Part shown: in pieces, positions 24,513 through 36,126 of the stretch
Numbering within the stretch: position 1 is the stretch's first letter
How the letters are laid out: each line of letters begins with the position of its first letter
Source of the DNA: Rhodococcus sp. HNM0569
GTDB taxonomy: Bacteria; Actinomycetota; Actinomycetes; Mycobacteriales; Mycobacteriaceae
NCBI RefSeq assembly: GCF_012726205.1
Contig: NZ_JAASAE010000004.1
Coordinates: 1-64,000, forward strand
DNA length: 64,000 bases
Direction of reading: 5' to 3'
The notes under the pieces: generated by a model
Told to the model about the DNA's origin: nothing
The model's input: the letters and a program-made list of their open reading frames with translations, nothing else
The model's database searches: none
Program-made: the position numbers and the translations under genes

Positions 24513-25553
24513 ATGCGCATCGGCATGGGATTGAACTACAGCGGCGGGTTCGCCGAGACGGCCGAGGAGGTGAGTGACCTCGAACGCGCGGGGCTCGACA
24601 TCGCGTTCGTTCCGGAGGCGTACTCGTTCGACGCGGTGAGCCAGCTCGGGTACCTCGCCGCGAAGACGTCCACCATCGAGTTGGCATCGGGCATCTTCCA
24701 GATCTACACGCGCACCCCGAGCCTCACCGCGATGACGGCCGCCGGCCTCGACTTCGTGTCGGGCGGACGATTCGTGATGGGTCTCGGCGCGTCCGGTCCG
24801 CAGGTGATCGAGGGCTTCCACGGCGTCAAGTACGACGCGCCCATCGGCCGCACGCGCGAAGTGATCGAGATCTGCCGTCAGGTGTGGCGCCGCGAGAAGG
24901 TCGTCCACGACGGCAAGTACTACCAGATTCCGCTGCCCGCGGATCAGGGTACGGGCCTGGGCAAGCCGCTCAAGCTCATCAACCACCCTGTGCGCGAACG
25001 CATCCCCGTCGTCATCGCGTCGCTCGGTCCCAAGAACGTCGCGATGACTGCCGAGATCGCCGAGGGCTGGGAGCCCATCTTCTACTACCCGGAGAAGGCT
25101 GCCGACGTGTGGGGCGAGTCCCTCGCGAAGGGCAAGGCCAAGCGCGATCCGTCACTCGGTGAACTCGACATCTACGCCGGCCCCGCGCTCGCGATCGGCG
25201 ACGACGTCGACCACATGCTCGACTGGGTGCGGCCCACGCTCGCGCTGTACATCGGCGGCATGGGCGCGAAGGGCAAGAACTTCTACAACGACCTCGCGGT
25301 GCGCTACGGCTACGAGAAGGAAGCGGCCCTCATCCAGGACCTCTACCTCGACGGCAAGAAGCAGGAAGCCGCCGCGGCCGTGCCGGACGATCTGGTGCGT
25401 TCGGTGTCGCTGATCGGCCCCGAAAGCTATGTCGCCGAGCGCGTCGCGGCCTTCGCCGAGTCGGGAGTCACTACGCTGAACGTGGCTCCGCTCGCGGGCG
25501 ACCGTGCAGGTCGGGTCGCGTTGATCGAGAAGCTCCGCAACATCTGCGGCTGA
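24513..25553 (+). CDS. LLM-class F420-dependent oxidoreductase
   Basis: A 346-residue luciferase-like TIM-barrel oxidoreductase. It begins MRIGMGLNYSGGFAETAEEV, with SGRFVMGLGASGPQ-like FVMGLGASGPQVIEGFHG in the middle and IPVVIASLGPKNVAMTAEIA. The group uses reduced F420 (or FMN); the substrate is unknown. The start is placed at 24513 because the in-frame ATG at 24501 has no usable spacing to its AGGA. It lies between the two stress-protein genes and probably shares their transcript. Confidence 0.82.
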   Translation: MRIGMGLNYSGGFAETAEEVSDLERAGLDIAFVPEAYSFDAVSQLGYLAAKTSTIELASGIFQIYTRTPSLTAMTAAGLDFVSGGRFVMGLGASGPQVIEGFHGVKYDAPIGRTREVIEICRQVWRREKVVHDGKYYQIPLPADQGTGLGKPLKLINHPVRERIPVVIASLGPKNVAMTAEIAEGWEPIFYYPEKAADVWGESLAKGKAKRDPSLGELDIYAGPALAIGDDVDHMLDWVRPTLALYIGGMGAKGKNFYNDLAVRYGYEKEAALIQDLYLDGKKQEAAAAVPDDLVRSVSLIGPESYVAERVAAFAESGVTTLNVAPLAGDRAGRVALIEKLRNICG

Positions 25554-25590
25554 CGCCGTCGCACGCCGGCGGCAGGAGGGAGAAGCGATC

Positions 25591-26478
25591 ATGGTGGGCG
25601 CGAAACCCGTTGTGGTGGCGGTCGACGGATCGGAGGCCGCGTCCACGGCGGTCGTGTGGGCTGCCCGCACGGCGTCGCTCGCGAAACTCCCACTGCGCAT
25701 CGTCACCGTCACGCACGTGCCGGCGTTCTACTACTCCGAGCCCTATCTCGCGGACAGCTTCCGCGAAGAGCTCGAGTCGACGGCTCGCGCGCGTCTCGAG
25801 AGCGCCGCGGTGCTCGCGCGCGAGTCCGTCGACGGCCCGCTCGAGGTCGTCACGGATCGACTGCAGGGCAGGGTCACCCAGACCCTCATCGACGTGTCCG
25901 AGCACGCGTCGGTGCTCGCGCTCGGCCCGCGCGGACACGGCGAGTTCACCGGCCTGATCGTCGGCTCGGTGTCGTCCGCGCTCGCGACGCACTCGCAGTG
26001 CCCCGTCGCGATCGTGCGTGGCCGCACGCTCGACGGCGCGCCGCCCAACATGGGCCCGGTCGTCGTCGGCGTCGACGGCTCCGAACACAGCGAGGCCGCC
26101 CTGGACGCCGCATTCGCGCAGGCGTCGATCCGCAATGCGCCGCTCGTCGCGGTCAACGTGTGGAGCGACGTCACGGTGCAGCCCTCGCTCGGCGCCACCC
26201 CCGAGGATCCGCAGTGGAGCAACATCCAGGCGGGCGAGGAGGCCGTACTCGCGGAAAGGCTCGCCGGGCACGTCGACCAGTACCCCGAGGTGATCGTCGA
26301 ACGCGTCGTCGCGCGGGACCGGCCGGTGCGTGTGCTCAGCGAGTACGCCGAAGCCGCGCAGCTGATCGTCGTCGGCAGCCGGGGCCGTGGCGGCTTCCGA
26401 GGCATGCTGCTCGGCTCCACCAGCAATGCGCTGCTGCACACCGCCGACTGCCCGGTCATGATCGTGCGGCCGCTCTGA
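25591..26478 (+). CDS. Universal stress protein, tandem two-domain (second copy)
   Basis: A 295-residue paralog of the protein at 23566-24453. Nucleotide motifs are LGPRGHGEFTGLIVGSVSS in the first domain and GSRGRGGFRGMLLGSTSNAL in the second. A good AGGAGGGA ribosome site precedes the ATG, 37 bp after the LLM gene. A strong terminator follows, so this is the end of the stress-protein transcription unit. Confidence 0.88.
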   Translation: MVGAKPVVVAVDGSEAASTAVVWAARTASLAKLPLRIVTVTHVPAFYYSEPYLADSFREELESTARARLESAAVLARESVDGPLEVVTDRLQGRVTQTLIDVSEHASVLALGPRGHGEFTGLIVGSVSSALATHSQCPVAIVRGRTLDGAPPNMGPVVVGVDGSEHSEAALDAAFAQASIRNAPLVAVNVWSDVTVQPSLGATPEDPQWSNIQAGEEAVLAERLAGHVDQYPEVIVERVVARDRPVRVLSEYAEAAQLIVVGSRGRGGFRGMLLGSTSNALLHTADCPVMIVRPL

Positions 26479-26490
26479 CCGATCCTTCCA

Positions 26491-26534
26491 CCGGCGAGAC
26501 GGTTTCCTCCGAAACCGTCTCGCCGGTTTCTTTT
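26491..26534 (+). terminator. Rho-independent terminator of the stress-protein unit
   Basis: CCGGCGAGACGGTTT (26491-26505), loop CCTCCG, AAACCGTCTCGCCGG (26512-26526), then TTTCTTTT. A 15-bp perfect stem with a T-tract. Confidence 0.92.
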
Positions 26535-26586
26535 CGTCGGTACCGTCACCCGTCAGGTAGCGCTCCCACCTGACCGGAGGACCCCG

Positions 26587-27123
26587 ATGCGGAAACTTCT
26601 CCCCACCTTGACACGCGGCCTCGTCGCGCTCGCCGCCACCGGCGCACTCGTCGCCGCAGGAGCCGGTACCGCGGCCGCCCAGGAAATCGAACCACTGGCT
26701 GAGCCATTCAGTTTCAATGTCACCGCTGACGGGACGACGATCAACTACACCGCGACCGGTGTTCCGTACATTTTTCTTCTTGGCCACTGCGCAACGACGC
26801 TCATCGATGCGGTCAAGGCTGCGCCGATAGTTGGCCCCGCAGTGGTGCAGACGATGAGTGACGAGTCTGTCAATTACCTGGAGTTGATCGCCGACCTCAG
26901 GGAGGCCGATGCCATTGTCGACGCACAGGTCAAGAGCACGCCGCGAGACGGTGTCGTCACGGGCGCGTTCACCGATGTTCCTGTTGGCGCCTATGCGGTG
27001 GGGACGATCTGCAACGCAAATCCCGACCTGGTCGGTATAGGTGGAGCAATCGTGATCGGCGACATCCTGCCCCCCGGCATCTCCACCGGTTCGGTCGAGG
27101 ATGCGATCGGTGGGGGAGCGTAA
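26587..27123 (+). CDS. Secreted protein of unknown function
   Basis: A 178-residue protein with a clear Sec signal peptide (residues 1-31, basic start then LVALAATGALVAAGAGTAAAQ). The mature part holds two cysteines (GHCATTL and GTICNANP) that could form a disulfide, and a Gly-rich end. Third-position GC is lower in the middle than in flanking genes. GGAGG precedes the ATG. I do not recognise the family. Confidence 0.72.
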   Translation: MRKLLPTLTRGLVALAATGALVAAGAGTAAAQEIEPLAEPFSFNVTADGTTINYTATGVPYIFLLGHCATTLIDAVKAAPIVGPAVVQTMSDESVNYLELIADLREADAIVDAQVKSTPRDGVVTGAFTDVPVGAYAVGTICNANPDLVGIGGAIVIGDILPPGISTGSVEDAIGGGA

Positions 27124-27136
27124 CCCTACCTATGCA

Positions 27137-27370
27137 TCACCCGAAGCTGTCGATGCCTTCGGTGCGAAGACGATGCCATGCGTCCGCGGGGTGTTCTCCG
27201 CGGCGCACGGCTTCGTTCTCGACGAGCAGGCCGAGCAGCATCGACGACAGGTAGGCGGAGTCGTCTGCACTGCGGGTGCGGCAGCGCGCCTGCATCCACG
27301 CCGACGAATCCTCGTGCCGGGCAGCCTCGGCCATGTCGAGGACACAGCGGAAGAACTCGTCTTCGGTCAT
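27137..27370 (-). CDS. Small conserved-looking protein coupled to the DesA-like gene
   Basis: A 77-residue acidic, mostly helical protein beginning MTEDEFFRCVLDMAEAARHE, with a helix ending LLGLLVENEAVRRGEHPADA. Its ATG overlaps the stop of the upstream desaturase gene (ATGA), so it is co-translated. No known domain is apparent. It may assist or regulate the diiron enzyme. Confidence 0.6.
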   Translation of the reverse strand: MTEDEFFRCVLDMAEAARHEDSSAWMQARCRTRSADDSAYLSSMLLGLLVENEAVRRGEHPADAWHRLRTEGIDSFG

Positions 27371-28317
27371 GCGGTCGCCTCCTGTTCGGCGCGTCGCGCG
27401 TCGCGGACGAGGGCACGGTCACGTGCTTCCTCGAATGTGACGGCCTTGTCGGCGAGATCGTCGAGGAACAGTGCGATCTCGTCGCGGTGCCGTTCGCCCT
27501 CGGGTCCGAAGTCGGTGCGCTCGAAGAACTTCCACTTGCGCAGGACCGGCTGCACGACCTCGTCGAGGTGCTGGCGCAGGTCGTAGATGCCGCCCTTCGC
27601 GATCAGTACGGCATTGCGGCGGAAGTTCGCCATGCCCGCGCCGGGCATCTGGAAGTGGGTGAGCACCTTGCAGATCGCGGCCGCGGCCTGATCGGGCGCG
27701 ACGTCGAGCGCGGCCTCGACGATGTTGCGGTAGAACATCATGTGCAGGTTCTCGTCGGCCGCGACGCGCGCCAGCATCCGGTCGGCGATCGGGTCACCGC
27801 ACGCTTTGCCGGTGTTGCGGTGCGACACTCGCGTCGCGAGTTCCTGGAAGGTCACGTACGACACGGAGTCGAGCATCCCGTTGTCGCCGGGGTCGAAGCC
27901 GGCGGTCATGTGATCCATGCGGGCACGTTCGAGCGCGACGGGGTCGACTCCGCGGGTGACGACGAGATAGTCGCGCATCACGACGGAGTGCTTGTTCTCC
28001 TCGGCGGTCCACCGGCCCACCCACGTGCCCCACGCGCCGTCGCGTGAGAAGTGTTGCGCGATCTCCCGGTGGTACGACGGCAGGTTGTCCTCGGTGAGCA
28101 GGTTGGTGATCATCGCGGCCTTCGCGGTGTCGGACAGCGCGGACTGCTCCGGATCCCAGTCGACACCGCCGAGTGCGGCGAAGTTGCGGCCGTCGTCCCA
28201 CGGCACGTAATCGTGCGGATGCCATTCCTTCGCCATCGACAGGTGTCGGTCGACCTCGCGTGCGGCCACTCCTTCGAGTTCCGTCAACAGTTCGCGGTCG
28301 GTCAATGTGCGCTTCAC
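27367..28317 (-). CDS. desA: Acyl-ACP desaturase (DesA family, diiron)
   Basis: A 316-residue ferritin-like diiron enzyme. The two carboxylate/histidine motifs are GRWTAEENKHSVVMRDYL (EExxH) and RVAADENLHMMFYRNI (DExxH). The N-terminal HDYVPWDDGRNFA is typical of mycobacterial DesA1/DesA2. It introduces a double bond into acyl chains on ACP using O2 and reduced ferredoxin. GTG start at 28317 with GGAGC upstream. It is divergent from dosR, with a DosR-like box between, so oxygen-dependent control is possible. Confidence 0.85.
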   Translation of the reverse strand: MKRTLTDRELLTELEGVAAREVDRHLSMAKEWHPHDYVPWDDGRNFAALGGVDWDPEQSALSDTAKAAMITNLLTEDNLPSYHREIAQHFSRDGAWGTWVGRWTAEENKHSVVMRDYLVVTRGVDPVALERARMDHMTAGFDPGDNGMLDSVSYVTFQELATRVSHRNTGKACGDPIADRMLARVAADENLHMMFYRNIVEAALDVAPDQAAAAICKVLTHFQMPGAGMANFRRNAVLIAKGGIYDLRQHLDEVVQPVLRKWKFFERTDFGPEGERHRDEIALFLDDLADKAVTFEEARDRALVRDARRAEQEATA

Positions 28318-28377
28318 AGTGCATGCTCCGTTCCGTGTTCCTCGCTCGCCGAGCTTTCGCCACGGGCGCGAGAGCGA

Positions 28378-28397
28378 AAAGGGCCGAAGGTCCCGCC
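28378..28397. promoter_or_regulatory. Possible DosR box between desA and dosR
   Basis: The core GGGCCGAAGGTCCC (28381-28394) matches 11 of 14 core positions of GGGACTWWAGTCCC with the correct length. It is placed 85 bp upstream of dosR. This could mediate autoregulation; weaker than the 23470 box. Confidence 0.4.
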
Positions 28398-28481
28398 GCG
28401 GGGCCTGGAAGGGCCCTCGTGGGGTACCCCGCGCCGCGCGTAGCGTGGTGGGAAGTAGCCGGCACCAGGTAGAGGACACGA

Positions 28482-29153
28482 ATGACCACGTCACGCGACG
28501 AAGACCGGGCCACCGCACGCACCCGCGTCTTCCTGGTCGACGACCACGAGATCGTGCGACGCGGGCTCACCGACCTGCTCGCGAGCGCGCCCGACCTCGA
28601 AGTCGTGGGAGAGGCCGCGTCGGCTCGCGAAGCGCTCGTGCGCATCCCGACGCTCGCGGTCGACGTCGCGGTGCTCGACGTCCGGTTGCCCGACGGCAGT
28701 GGTGTCGAACTGTGCCGCGAACTGCGTGCGGCGTGCCCCGAACTGCGGTGCCTCATGCTCACGTCGTTCGCCGACGACGAGGCACTGCTCGACGCGATCA
28801 TGGCGGGCGCGTCGGGGTTCGTGCTCAAGCAGATCCTGGGCACCGACCTGATGTCCGCGGTGCGCACCGTCGGCGAGGGCGGCTCGCTGCTCGACAGCAA
28901 GACCACGACGGCGCTCATGAACCGCATCCGCGCAGAGCGCAGTGTGAGCCCGATCGCCGACCTGTCGGACCAGGAACGGGCGGTGTTCGATCTGATCGGT
29001 GAGGGTCTCACCAACCGTGAGATCGCGGAGCGGCTCTTCCTCGCGGAGAAGACGATCAAGAACTACGTGTCGCGGCTGCTCTCGAAGCTCGGCATGCAGC
29101 GGCGCACGCAGGCCGCGGTGCTCGCGGCGGAGCTGCGCAGCCGCGGTATCTGA
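28482..29153 (+). CDS. dosR: DosR/DevR-type response regulator
   Basis: A 223-residue NarL/LuxR-family regulator. The receiver domain has [14 protein letters not shown] (acidic pocket Asp20/Asp21), the phospho-acceptor Asp66 in [20 protein letters not shown] and Lys in GFVLKQI. The output [23 protein letters not shown] with [17 protein letters not shown] is nearly the M. tuberculosis DosR recognition region. It activates dormancy genes under low O2, NO or CO. AGAGGA precedes the ATG. The partner kinase gene is convergent, 30 bp from its stop. Confidence 0.9.
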   Translation: MTTSRDEDRATARTRVFLVDDHEIVRRGLTDLLASAPDLEVVGEAASAREALVRIPTLAVDVAVLDVRLPDGSGVELCRELRAACPELRCLMLTSFADDEALLDAIMAGASGFVLKQILGTDLMSAVRTVGEGGSLLDSKTTTALMNRIRAERSVSPIADLSDQERAVFDLIGEGLTNREIAERLFLAEKTIKNYVSRLLSKLGMQRRTQAAVLAAELRSRGI

Positions 29154-29183
29154 CCGGCCGTCGCCGGGATCCGGGTAGGCGGT

Positions 29184-31589
<2,406 letters not shown>

Positions 31590-31602
31590 TCTTTCTCGAC
31601 TG

Positions 31603-31637
31603 CGCCCCGTCCACGCGCATCGTGCATGGACGGGGCG
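31603..31637. terminator. Bidirectional hairpin terminator
   Basis: CGCCCCGTCCA (31603-31613) and TGGACGGGGCG (31627-31637) form an 11-bp perfect stem between the secreted-protein gene (+) and the TDT transporter gene (-). Confidence 0.65.
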
Positions 31638-31644
31638 TTGTGCG

Positions 31645-32724
31645 TCACGGGCGCGCGCCGCGCTCAGTTGTTGTCGCCTCGACCGGGCCCCGCGAGCGGG
31701 GGACGAGCATACCGGCGAACACGACCAGCCACACCGCGACCGAGAACCACAGCTCGACCGCCCCGACCGCGCCGACCACACCGAGCCCCTCAGCCATGTG
31801 CAAGGTGAGCGACGCGACGGCGTACATGCCGAGCGGGAACACCATGCTCCACAATCCGGGTTCGTAGCGAAGCGGATCGCGATGCACGACATGTCGCCAC
31901 CAGCCCGCCGCGAGGAGCGGCGGAAACAGCCACGTCGCGAATGCCCACAGCACGGCGGACACGCCCCCGGCGAGACCGCCCATCAGTGCGGTCGTCGGAG
32001 TGTCGGTCATCATCGCGATACGTGATCCAGCGAGCACCGTGATCGCCGCGGCCCCCATCGCGACCCAGTACGCGGGTGTGAGCCCTTCCGGCGTGATCGG
32101 ATACAGCAGCAGTCGTGCCACGACGAAGACACCAGCGACCACATACAGCACGACACCTACCGACCAGGAGAACAGTGCCAGCAGTGCGAGCGCCCGGTGC
32201 GCGAAAACGGGTTCCAGCGTCGCCGCCGACACCGCGATCGACTGGCTCGCTACGACCCACACGAACCAGGTGCCGTTCGCGCGGGCCAGCGCAGGGCGTT
32301 CGGCGGAACCGAGAACCGCGGTCCATGGCACCAGATATCCGAGAACCAGCCACGACGCCGTCGCGACGAGCAGCAACACCAACGCGACCCGAGGTAGCTC
32401 AGCCATCGCGCAGCGCACCCCCAACACATTGGTGGCTGCGACGAACGTGAAGAAGCCGAAACCGCGCGAGGGATCGTGCAGGTCGTCGGCCATAGCGGCT
32501 CGGTGGCTGGCGACGCGCCACACGGTACCGATCGTCAGGACCCCGTATGCACCCGTGGCGAGCGCGAAGAATGCATCGGACACCGCGCCGAATCCGCGCA
32601 CATACATTCCGACGGAGATGATTCCGCTCGCCATCACCAGCGCGAAATATCCGGGGTCCAAGTGCTCGACACCGTCGCGTACCCGCGCGAGCGACCGTGT
32701 GGTCGGCGAGACCACGTCACTCAC
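31645..32724 (-). CDS. TDT-family (TehA/SLAC1-like) transporter
   Basis: A 359-residue membrane protein with about ten helices. The first, HLDPGYFALVMASGIISVGM, matches the tellurite-resistance/dicarboxylate transporter family. The family includes TehA, Mae1 and sulfite exporters; the substrate is not clear. The GTG at 32724 overlaps the stop of the cupin gene (GTGA), so the two form an operon. Confidence 0.8.
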   Translation of the reverse strand: MSDVVSPTTRSLARVRDGVEHLDPGYFALVMASGIISVGMYVRGFGAVSDAFFALATGAYGVLTIGTVWRVASHRAAMADDLHDPSRGFGFFTFVAATNVLGVRCAMAELPRVALVLLLVATASWLVLGYLVPWTAVLGSAERPALARANGTWFVWVVASQSIAVSAATLEPVFAHRALALLALFSWSVGVVLYVVAGVFVVARLLLYPITPEGLTPAYWVAMGAAAITVLAGSRIAMMTDTPTTALMGGLAGGVSAVLWAFATWLFPPLLAAGWWRHVVHRDPLRYEPGLWSMVFPLGMYAVASLTLHMAEGLGVVGAVGAVELWFSVAVWLVVFAGMLVPRSRGPVEATTTERGARP

Positions 32725-33047
32725 ATGGCGACGGTGAGCAGGAAGACGACGTCGTCGAGGGCTTCGACACTGTGCCTCGTGTCGGGGATCGCGAGGAAGT
32801 CGCCTGCCGACCCTTTCCACACGTCGTCGCCCGCGATCAGATTGAGCGTGCCCTCGAGTACGACGAGCGTTGCTTCGCCGGGGCTTTCGTGTTCGCGCAT
32901 GTATTCGCCGGACTGCAACGCGACGAGGGTCTGGCGCAACGACCGCTGGTGACCGCCGTACACGGTCGCGGAGCTGCGTCCGCTGGACGAGGCCGTCGCC
33001 AGCTTCAGCTGTTGGCGGGCCAACGCGGTGAGCGACTTCTTCTCCAT
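32721..33047 (-). CDS. Small cupin-domain protein
   Basis: A 108-residue single cupin. LRQTLVALQSGEYMREHESPGEATLVVLEGTLNLIAGDD carries the first cupin motif (His, Glu) and FLAIPDTRHSVEALDD the second (His). The metal-site histidine count is low, so enzymatic activity is uncertain and it may be a sensor. The ATG at 33047 (MEKKSLTAL) is preferred over the in-frame ATG at 33071. It is coupled to the TDT transporter gene. Confidence 0.75.
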   Translation of the reverse strand: MEKKSLTALARQQLKLATASSSGRSSATVYGGHQRSLRQTLVALQSGEYMREHESPGEATLVVLEGTLNLIAGDDVWKGSAGDFLAIPDTRHSVEALDDVVFLLTVAM

Positions 33048-33077
33048 GCCAGTGAGTATGACCCGCGCCACGCCGGG

Positions 33078-33887
33078 TCAGGGCAGGTCTGGCGAATCCG
33101 GTGCGGTAATCGTGCCGTCGCCCAGCCGGATGATCTCGTCCACGAGGGTCTGCGCCAGAGCGTGCGCGTGCGGTGCGGCGGGCGGCTCCTCCCGGGCGAA
33201 TCCGAGGTAGGCGGCGCGGGCGCGGTGCAGTAATGCCCGCTCGTGCCCGCTCCGTCGTGACGCGACGGCCTGCGCCGCGACGTCCTTCGACACGATCGCG
33301 CCGGACTCGAGCGTGACGAGGATGCGGCACAGTGTCAGGAGCACGTTGCGTGTGTCCTCGGCGATCTCGTCGACGAGACGAGGAACCTGTTGGAGCGACG
33401 CCTGCCGGAGGACCTCTGCGGACACCGGTGGGACGATCTCGGCGAGCCGGGGACCTTCGAGGGTTCGGGAACGGTGCAGGGCAGTGGCGAGCAGGAGCGC
33501 GACGTCGGGATCGTCGGCAGGCTCGGGCAGTACGCCGCCCAGCAGGGCGTCCCGCAGCCACTCGCCGTACTGGAAGTCGCGGCGGGGACGCGCCGTCATC
33601 GGTGAGAGTTCACCCAGCACGAGGAACGTCACGTCGAGTGGGCGACGGCTCGCCGCGTCGGGGAACCGGTCTGCGTGGCCTCGCCACCCGGAATTGTCCA
33701 GGAGGACCTGCACGAGCCCGGTGCGCTCGGCCGAGTCGAGCGAGCGGCGGGTGACGACGAGAAGGTCGACATCGCTGTCGGGCCGTAGACCGCCGCTCAC
33801 CGCCGACCCGTACAGATAGATGCCGACGACGCCACCGGGGTCGTGGCGGTCCAGGTGCGCGAGTACCGGCGCAGGCAGCTCGTCCAT
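33078..33887 (-). CDS. Aminoglycoside adenylyltransferase-like nucleotidyltransferase (AadA family)
   Basis: A 269-residue protein. The nucleotidyltransferase motif IYLYGSAVSGGLRPDSDVDLLVV gives GS-x-DxD (the Mg-binding Asp pair). The C-terminal domain holds LLTLCRILVTLESGAIVSKD, as in ANT(3'')/ANT(9) enzymes. Such proteins adenylylate streptomycin or spectinomycin. There is no integron, attC or transposon around it, so it looks like an intrinsic chromosomal gene. It lies 30 bp after folA on the same strand. Confidence 0.8.
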   Translation of the reverse strand: MDELPAPVLAHLDRHDPGGVVGIYLYGSAVSGGLRPDSDVDLLVVTRRSLDSAERTGLVQVLLDNSGWRGHADRFPDAASRRPLDVTFLVLGELSPMTARPRRDFQYGEWLRDALLGGVLPEPADDPDVALLLATALHRSRTLEGPRLAEIVPPVSAEVLRQASLQQVPRLVDEIAEDTRNVLLTLCRILVTLESGAIVSKDVAAQAVASRRSGHERALLHRARAAYLGFAREEPPAAPHAHALAQTLVDEIIRLGDGTITAPDSPDLP

Positions 33888-33917
33888 CGTCGTCCGGGCC
33901 AGGGCGTCCTGAGCCGG

Positions 33918-34409
33918 TCAGGCGCGGTGGTAGTGCGCGATGCGGTAGCGGGTGCCGCCGTGAGCGGACTCTCGCCATCCGTCGTCGCTCGCGAGGGACC
34001 AGTCGGCGGTGAGGGGCGGCGCGTACACGTCGCCGTCGACGTCGAGATCGACGTGTGTCACGACGAGGCGTGTCGCGTGCTCCATCGCGGCCGCGTACAC
34101 CTGGCCACCGCCCATGACGCACACGTCGCCCTCGCACAGTGCGAGCGCCGCGGCGACCGAGTCTGCCGTCTCGGCGCCGTCGATCGTGTCGGGCGCCGAC
34201 GTGACCACGATGTTGCGGCGACCGGGCAGCGGACGCACGCTCGGCGGAAGCGACTCCCATGTGCGGCGGCCCATCACGACGGGCAGGCCCATCGTGACGT
34301 TCTTGAAATGCGCCATGTCCTCCGGCACGCGCCACGGAATCGTGTTGTCGCGGCCGAGGACGCCACCGTTCGCCTGCGCCCACACGAGCGTGACGGACCG
34401 TTCGGGCAT
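33918..34409 (-). CDS. folA: Dihydrofolate reductase
   Basis: A 163-residue enzyme reducing dihydrofolate with NADPH. Conserved parts are GVLGRDNTIPWRVPEDMAHF (active-site Asp in the PED position), VMGRRTWESLP, GRRNIVVTS and VMGGGQVYAAAM. The start overlaps the thyA stop by one base (TGATG), so translation is coupled. The pair recycles dihydrofolate made by ThyA. Confidence 0.95.
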   Translation of the reverse strand: MPERSVTLVWAQANGGVLGRDNTIPWRVPEDMAHFKNVTMGLPVVMGRRTWESLPPSVRPLPGRRNIVVTSAPDTIDGAETADSVAAALALCEGDVCVMGGGQVYAAAMEHATRLVVTHVDLDVDGDVYAPPLTADWSLASDDGWRESAHGGTRYRIAHYHRA

Positions 34410-35239
34410 CACACCGCCACCGGAGCCTTGATGGCGGGGTGATGACGGTAGCCGACGATCTCGATGTCCTCGAAGGTGTAGTCGAACAGCGAGTCGGCCT
34501 TGCGCAACGCCAGCGTCGGATACGGGTACGGCTCGCGGGTGAGCTGCTCGCGCACCTGCTCGACGTGGTTGTCGTAGATGTGGCAGTCGCCGCCGGTCCA
34601 CACGAAATCGCCCACCTCGAGTCCGGCCTGCTGCGCCACCATGTGCGTGAGTAGTGCGTAGCTCGCGATGTTGAACGGCACGCCGAGGAAGAGGTCGGCG
34701 CTGCGCTGGTAGAGCTGGCACGACAGCTTGCCGTCGGCCACGTAGAACTGGAAGAACGCATGGCACGGCGCGAGCGCCATGTGCGGGATGTCGGCCACAT
34801 TCCACGACGACACGATGATGCGGCGTGAATCGGGATCGGTGCGGAGCGTCTCGAGGACCTGGCTGATCTGGTCGACGTGCTCGCCCGACGGGGTGGGCCA
34901 GCTGCGCCACTGTGCGCCGTAGACGGGTCCGAGGTCGCCGTTCGCGTCGGCCCACTCGTCCCAGATGCTGACGCCGTGTTCCTGCAGCCACCGCACGTTC
35001 GAGTCGCCGCGCAGGAACCACAGCAGCTCGTACACGATCGACTTGAGGTGCACCTTCTTGGTGGTGATCAGCGGAAACCCGGCCGTCAGGTCGAACCGCA
35101 TCTGGTGACCGAAGACGCTGCGGGTGCCCGTGCCGGTGCGGTCGGCCTTGGGGGTGCCGGTCTCGAGGACGAGCCGCAGCAGGTCCTCGTAGGGCGTCGG
35201 CACGGTAGTCGGCGGGGTCGGCTGGTGTGCGTCGGTCAC
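34409..35239 (-). CDS. thyA: Thymidylate synthase
   Basis: A 276-residue enzyme making dTMP from dUMP with methylene-tetrahydrofolate. The catalytic Cys is in [14 protein letters not shown]. Other signatures are the N-terminal [18 protein letters not shown], the RRIIVSSWN region and the C-terminal [15 protein letters not shown] start at 35239. First gene of a thyA-folA unit. Confidence 0.96.
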   Translation of the reverse strand: MTDAHQPTPPTTVPTPYEDLLRLVLETGTPKADRTGTGTRSVFGHQMRFDLTAGFPLITTKKVHLKSIVYELLWFLRGDSNVRWLQEHGVSIWDEWADANGDLGPVYGAQWRSWPTPSGEHVDQISQVLETLRTDPDSRRIIVSSWNVADIPHMALAPCHAFFQFYVADGKLSCQLYQRSADLFLGVPFNIASYALLTHMVAQQAGLEVGDFVWTGGDCHIYDNHVEQVREQLTREPYPYPTLALRKADSLFDYTFEDIEIVGYRHHPAIKAPVAV

Positions 35240-35326
35240 GCCCGCCAGTCTAGGCGCGCCGTCCCTTGTGAGCGTTTTCGGCGTGCGGGGACTCGTCGAG
35301 TGCGCACGGGGGATAAGTTCGCCGGT

Positions 35327-36070
35327 ATGCATGAGCTGCTGGTGATCGGTATCGGTGCGGGCGACCCCGACCACGTGACGGTGCAGGCGATCAAGGCCAT
35401 GAACCGGGCCGACGTGTTCTTCGTCATCGGCAAGGGCGCCGAGAAGCAGGAGCTCGTCGATCTGCGCACCCGCATCCTCGCCGAGCACGTGACCGGCGAC
35501 CACCGCATCGTCGAGATCACGGACCCGCCGCGCGATCGCACCCCGAGCGACTACGAGGGCGTCGTCGACGACTGGCACGAGCGCCGCGCCGCCGTCTTCG
35601 AAGAGCAGTTCGCGCAGGCCGACGGCGTCGGCGCGATCCTCGTGTGGGGTGATCCGTCCCTCTACGACAGCACATTGCGCATCGTCGAGCGCGTCCTCGC
35701 GCGTGGCGTCGTGCGCTTCGACTACTCGGTGATCCCCGGGATCACGAGCGTGCAGACGCTCGCGGCGCAGCACCGCATCGTGCTCAACCGCATCGGCGAG
35801 CCCGTGCACGTCACCACCGGCCGCCGCCTCGCAGCCGACCCGGACGTCACCGACGACACCGTCGTGATGCTCGACGCGCACACCACCTTCACCCAGGTGC
35901 CGGGCGACGACGTCGACATCTGGTGGGGTGCGTACCTCGGCACGGCCGACGAGACGCTCGTCGCAGGAAACCTGCGCGCGGTCGAGGAAGACATCGTCCG
36001 CACGCGTGCCGAACTGCGCGAGCGCCACGGCTGGATCATGGACACCTATCTGCTGCGCCGCACCCGCTGA
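35327..36070 (+). CDS. cobF: Precorrin-6A synthase (deacetylating), CobF-like
   Basis: A 247-residue SAM-dependent tetrapyrrole methylase. It begins [20 protein letters not shown] (methylase GxGxGxP-like site) and has the [17 protein letters not shown] and [16 protein letters not shown] motifs. CobF methylates C-1 and releases acetate in aerobic cobalamin synthesis. No other cobalamin gene is in the window. TAAGTT ends exactly 7 nt before the ATG, suggesting a leaderless mRNA. Confidence 0.88.
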   Translation: MHELLVIGIGAGDPDHVTVQAIKAMNRADVFFVIGKGAEKQELVDLRTRILAEHVTGDHRIVEITDPPRDRTPSDYEGVVDDWHERRAAVFEEQFAQADGVGAILVWGDPSLYDSTLRIVERVLARGVVRFDYSVIPGITSVQTLAAQHRIVLNRIGEPVHVTTGRRLAADPDVTDDTVVMLDAHTTFTQVPGDDVDIWWGAYLGTADETLVAGNLRAVEEDIVRTRAELRERHGWIMDTYLLRRTR

Positions 36071-36126
36071 CCGATCGCCCGCTCGATTCGCGCTGCCGCG
36101 TCGGTTCCGGGGCGTAACCTGCGGAC

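Noticed and set aside
33078-33887. Acquired resistance cassette
   Set aside because: No attC site, integrase, transposase or composition shift around the gene.
35240-35326. Cobalamin riboswitch before cobF
   Set aside because: The gap is only 87 bp, shows no B12-box sequence, and the mRNA appears leaderless.
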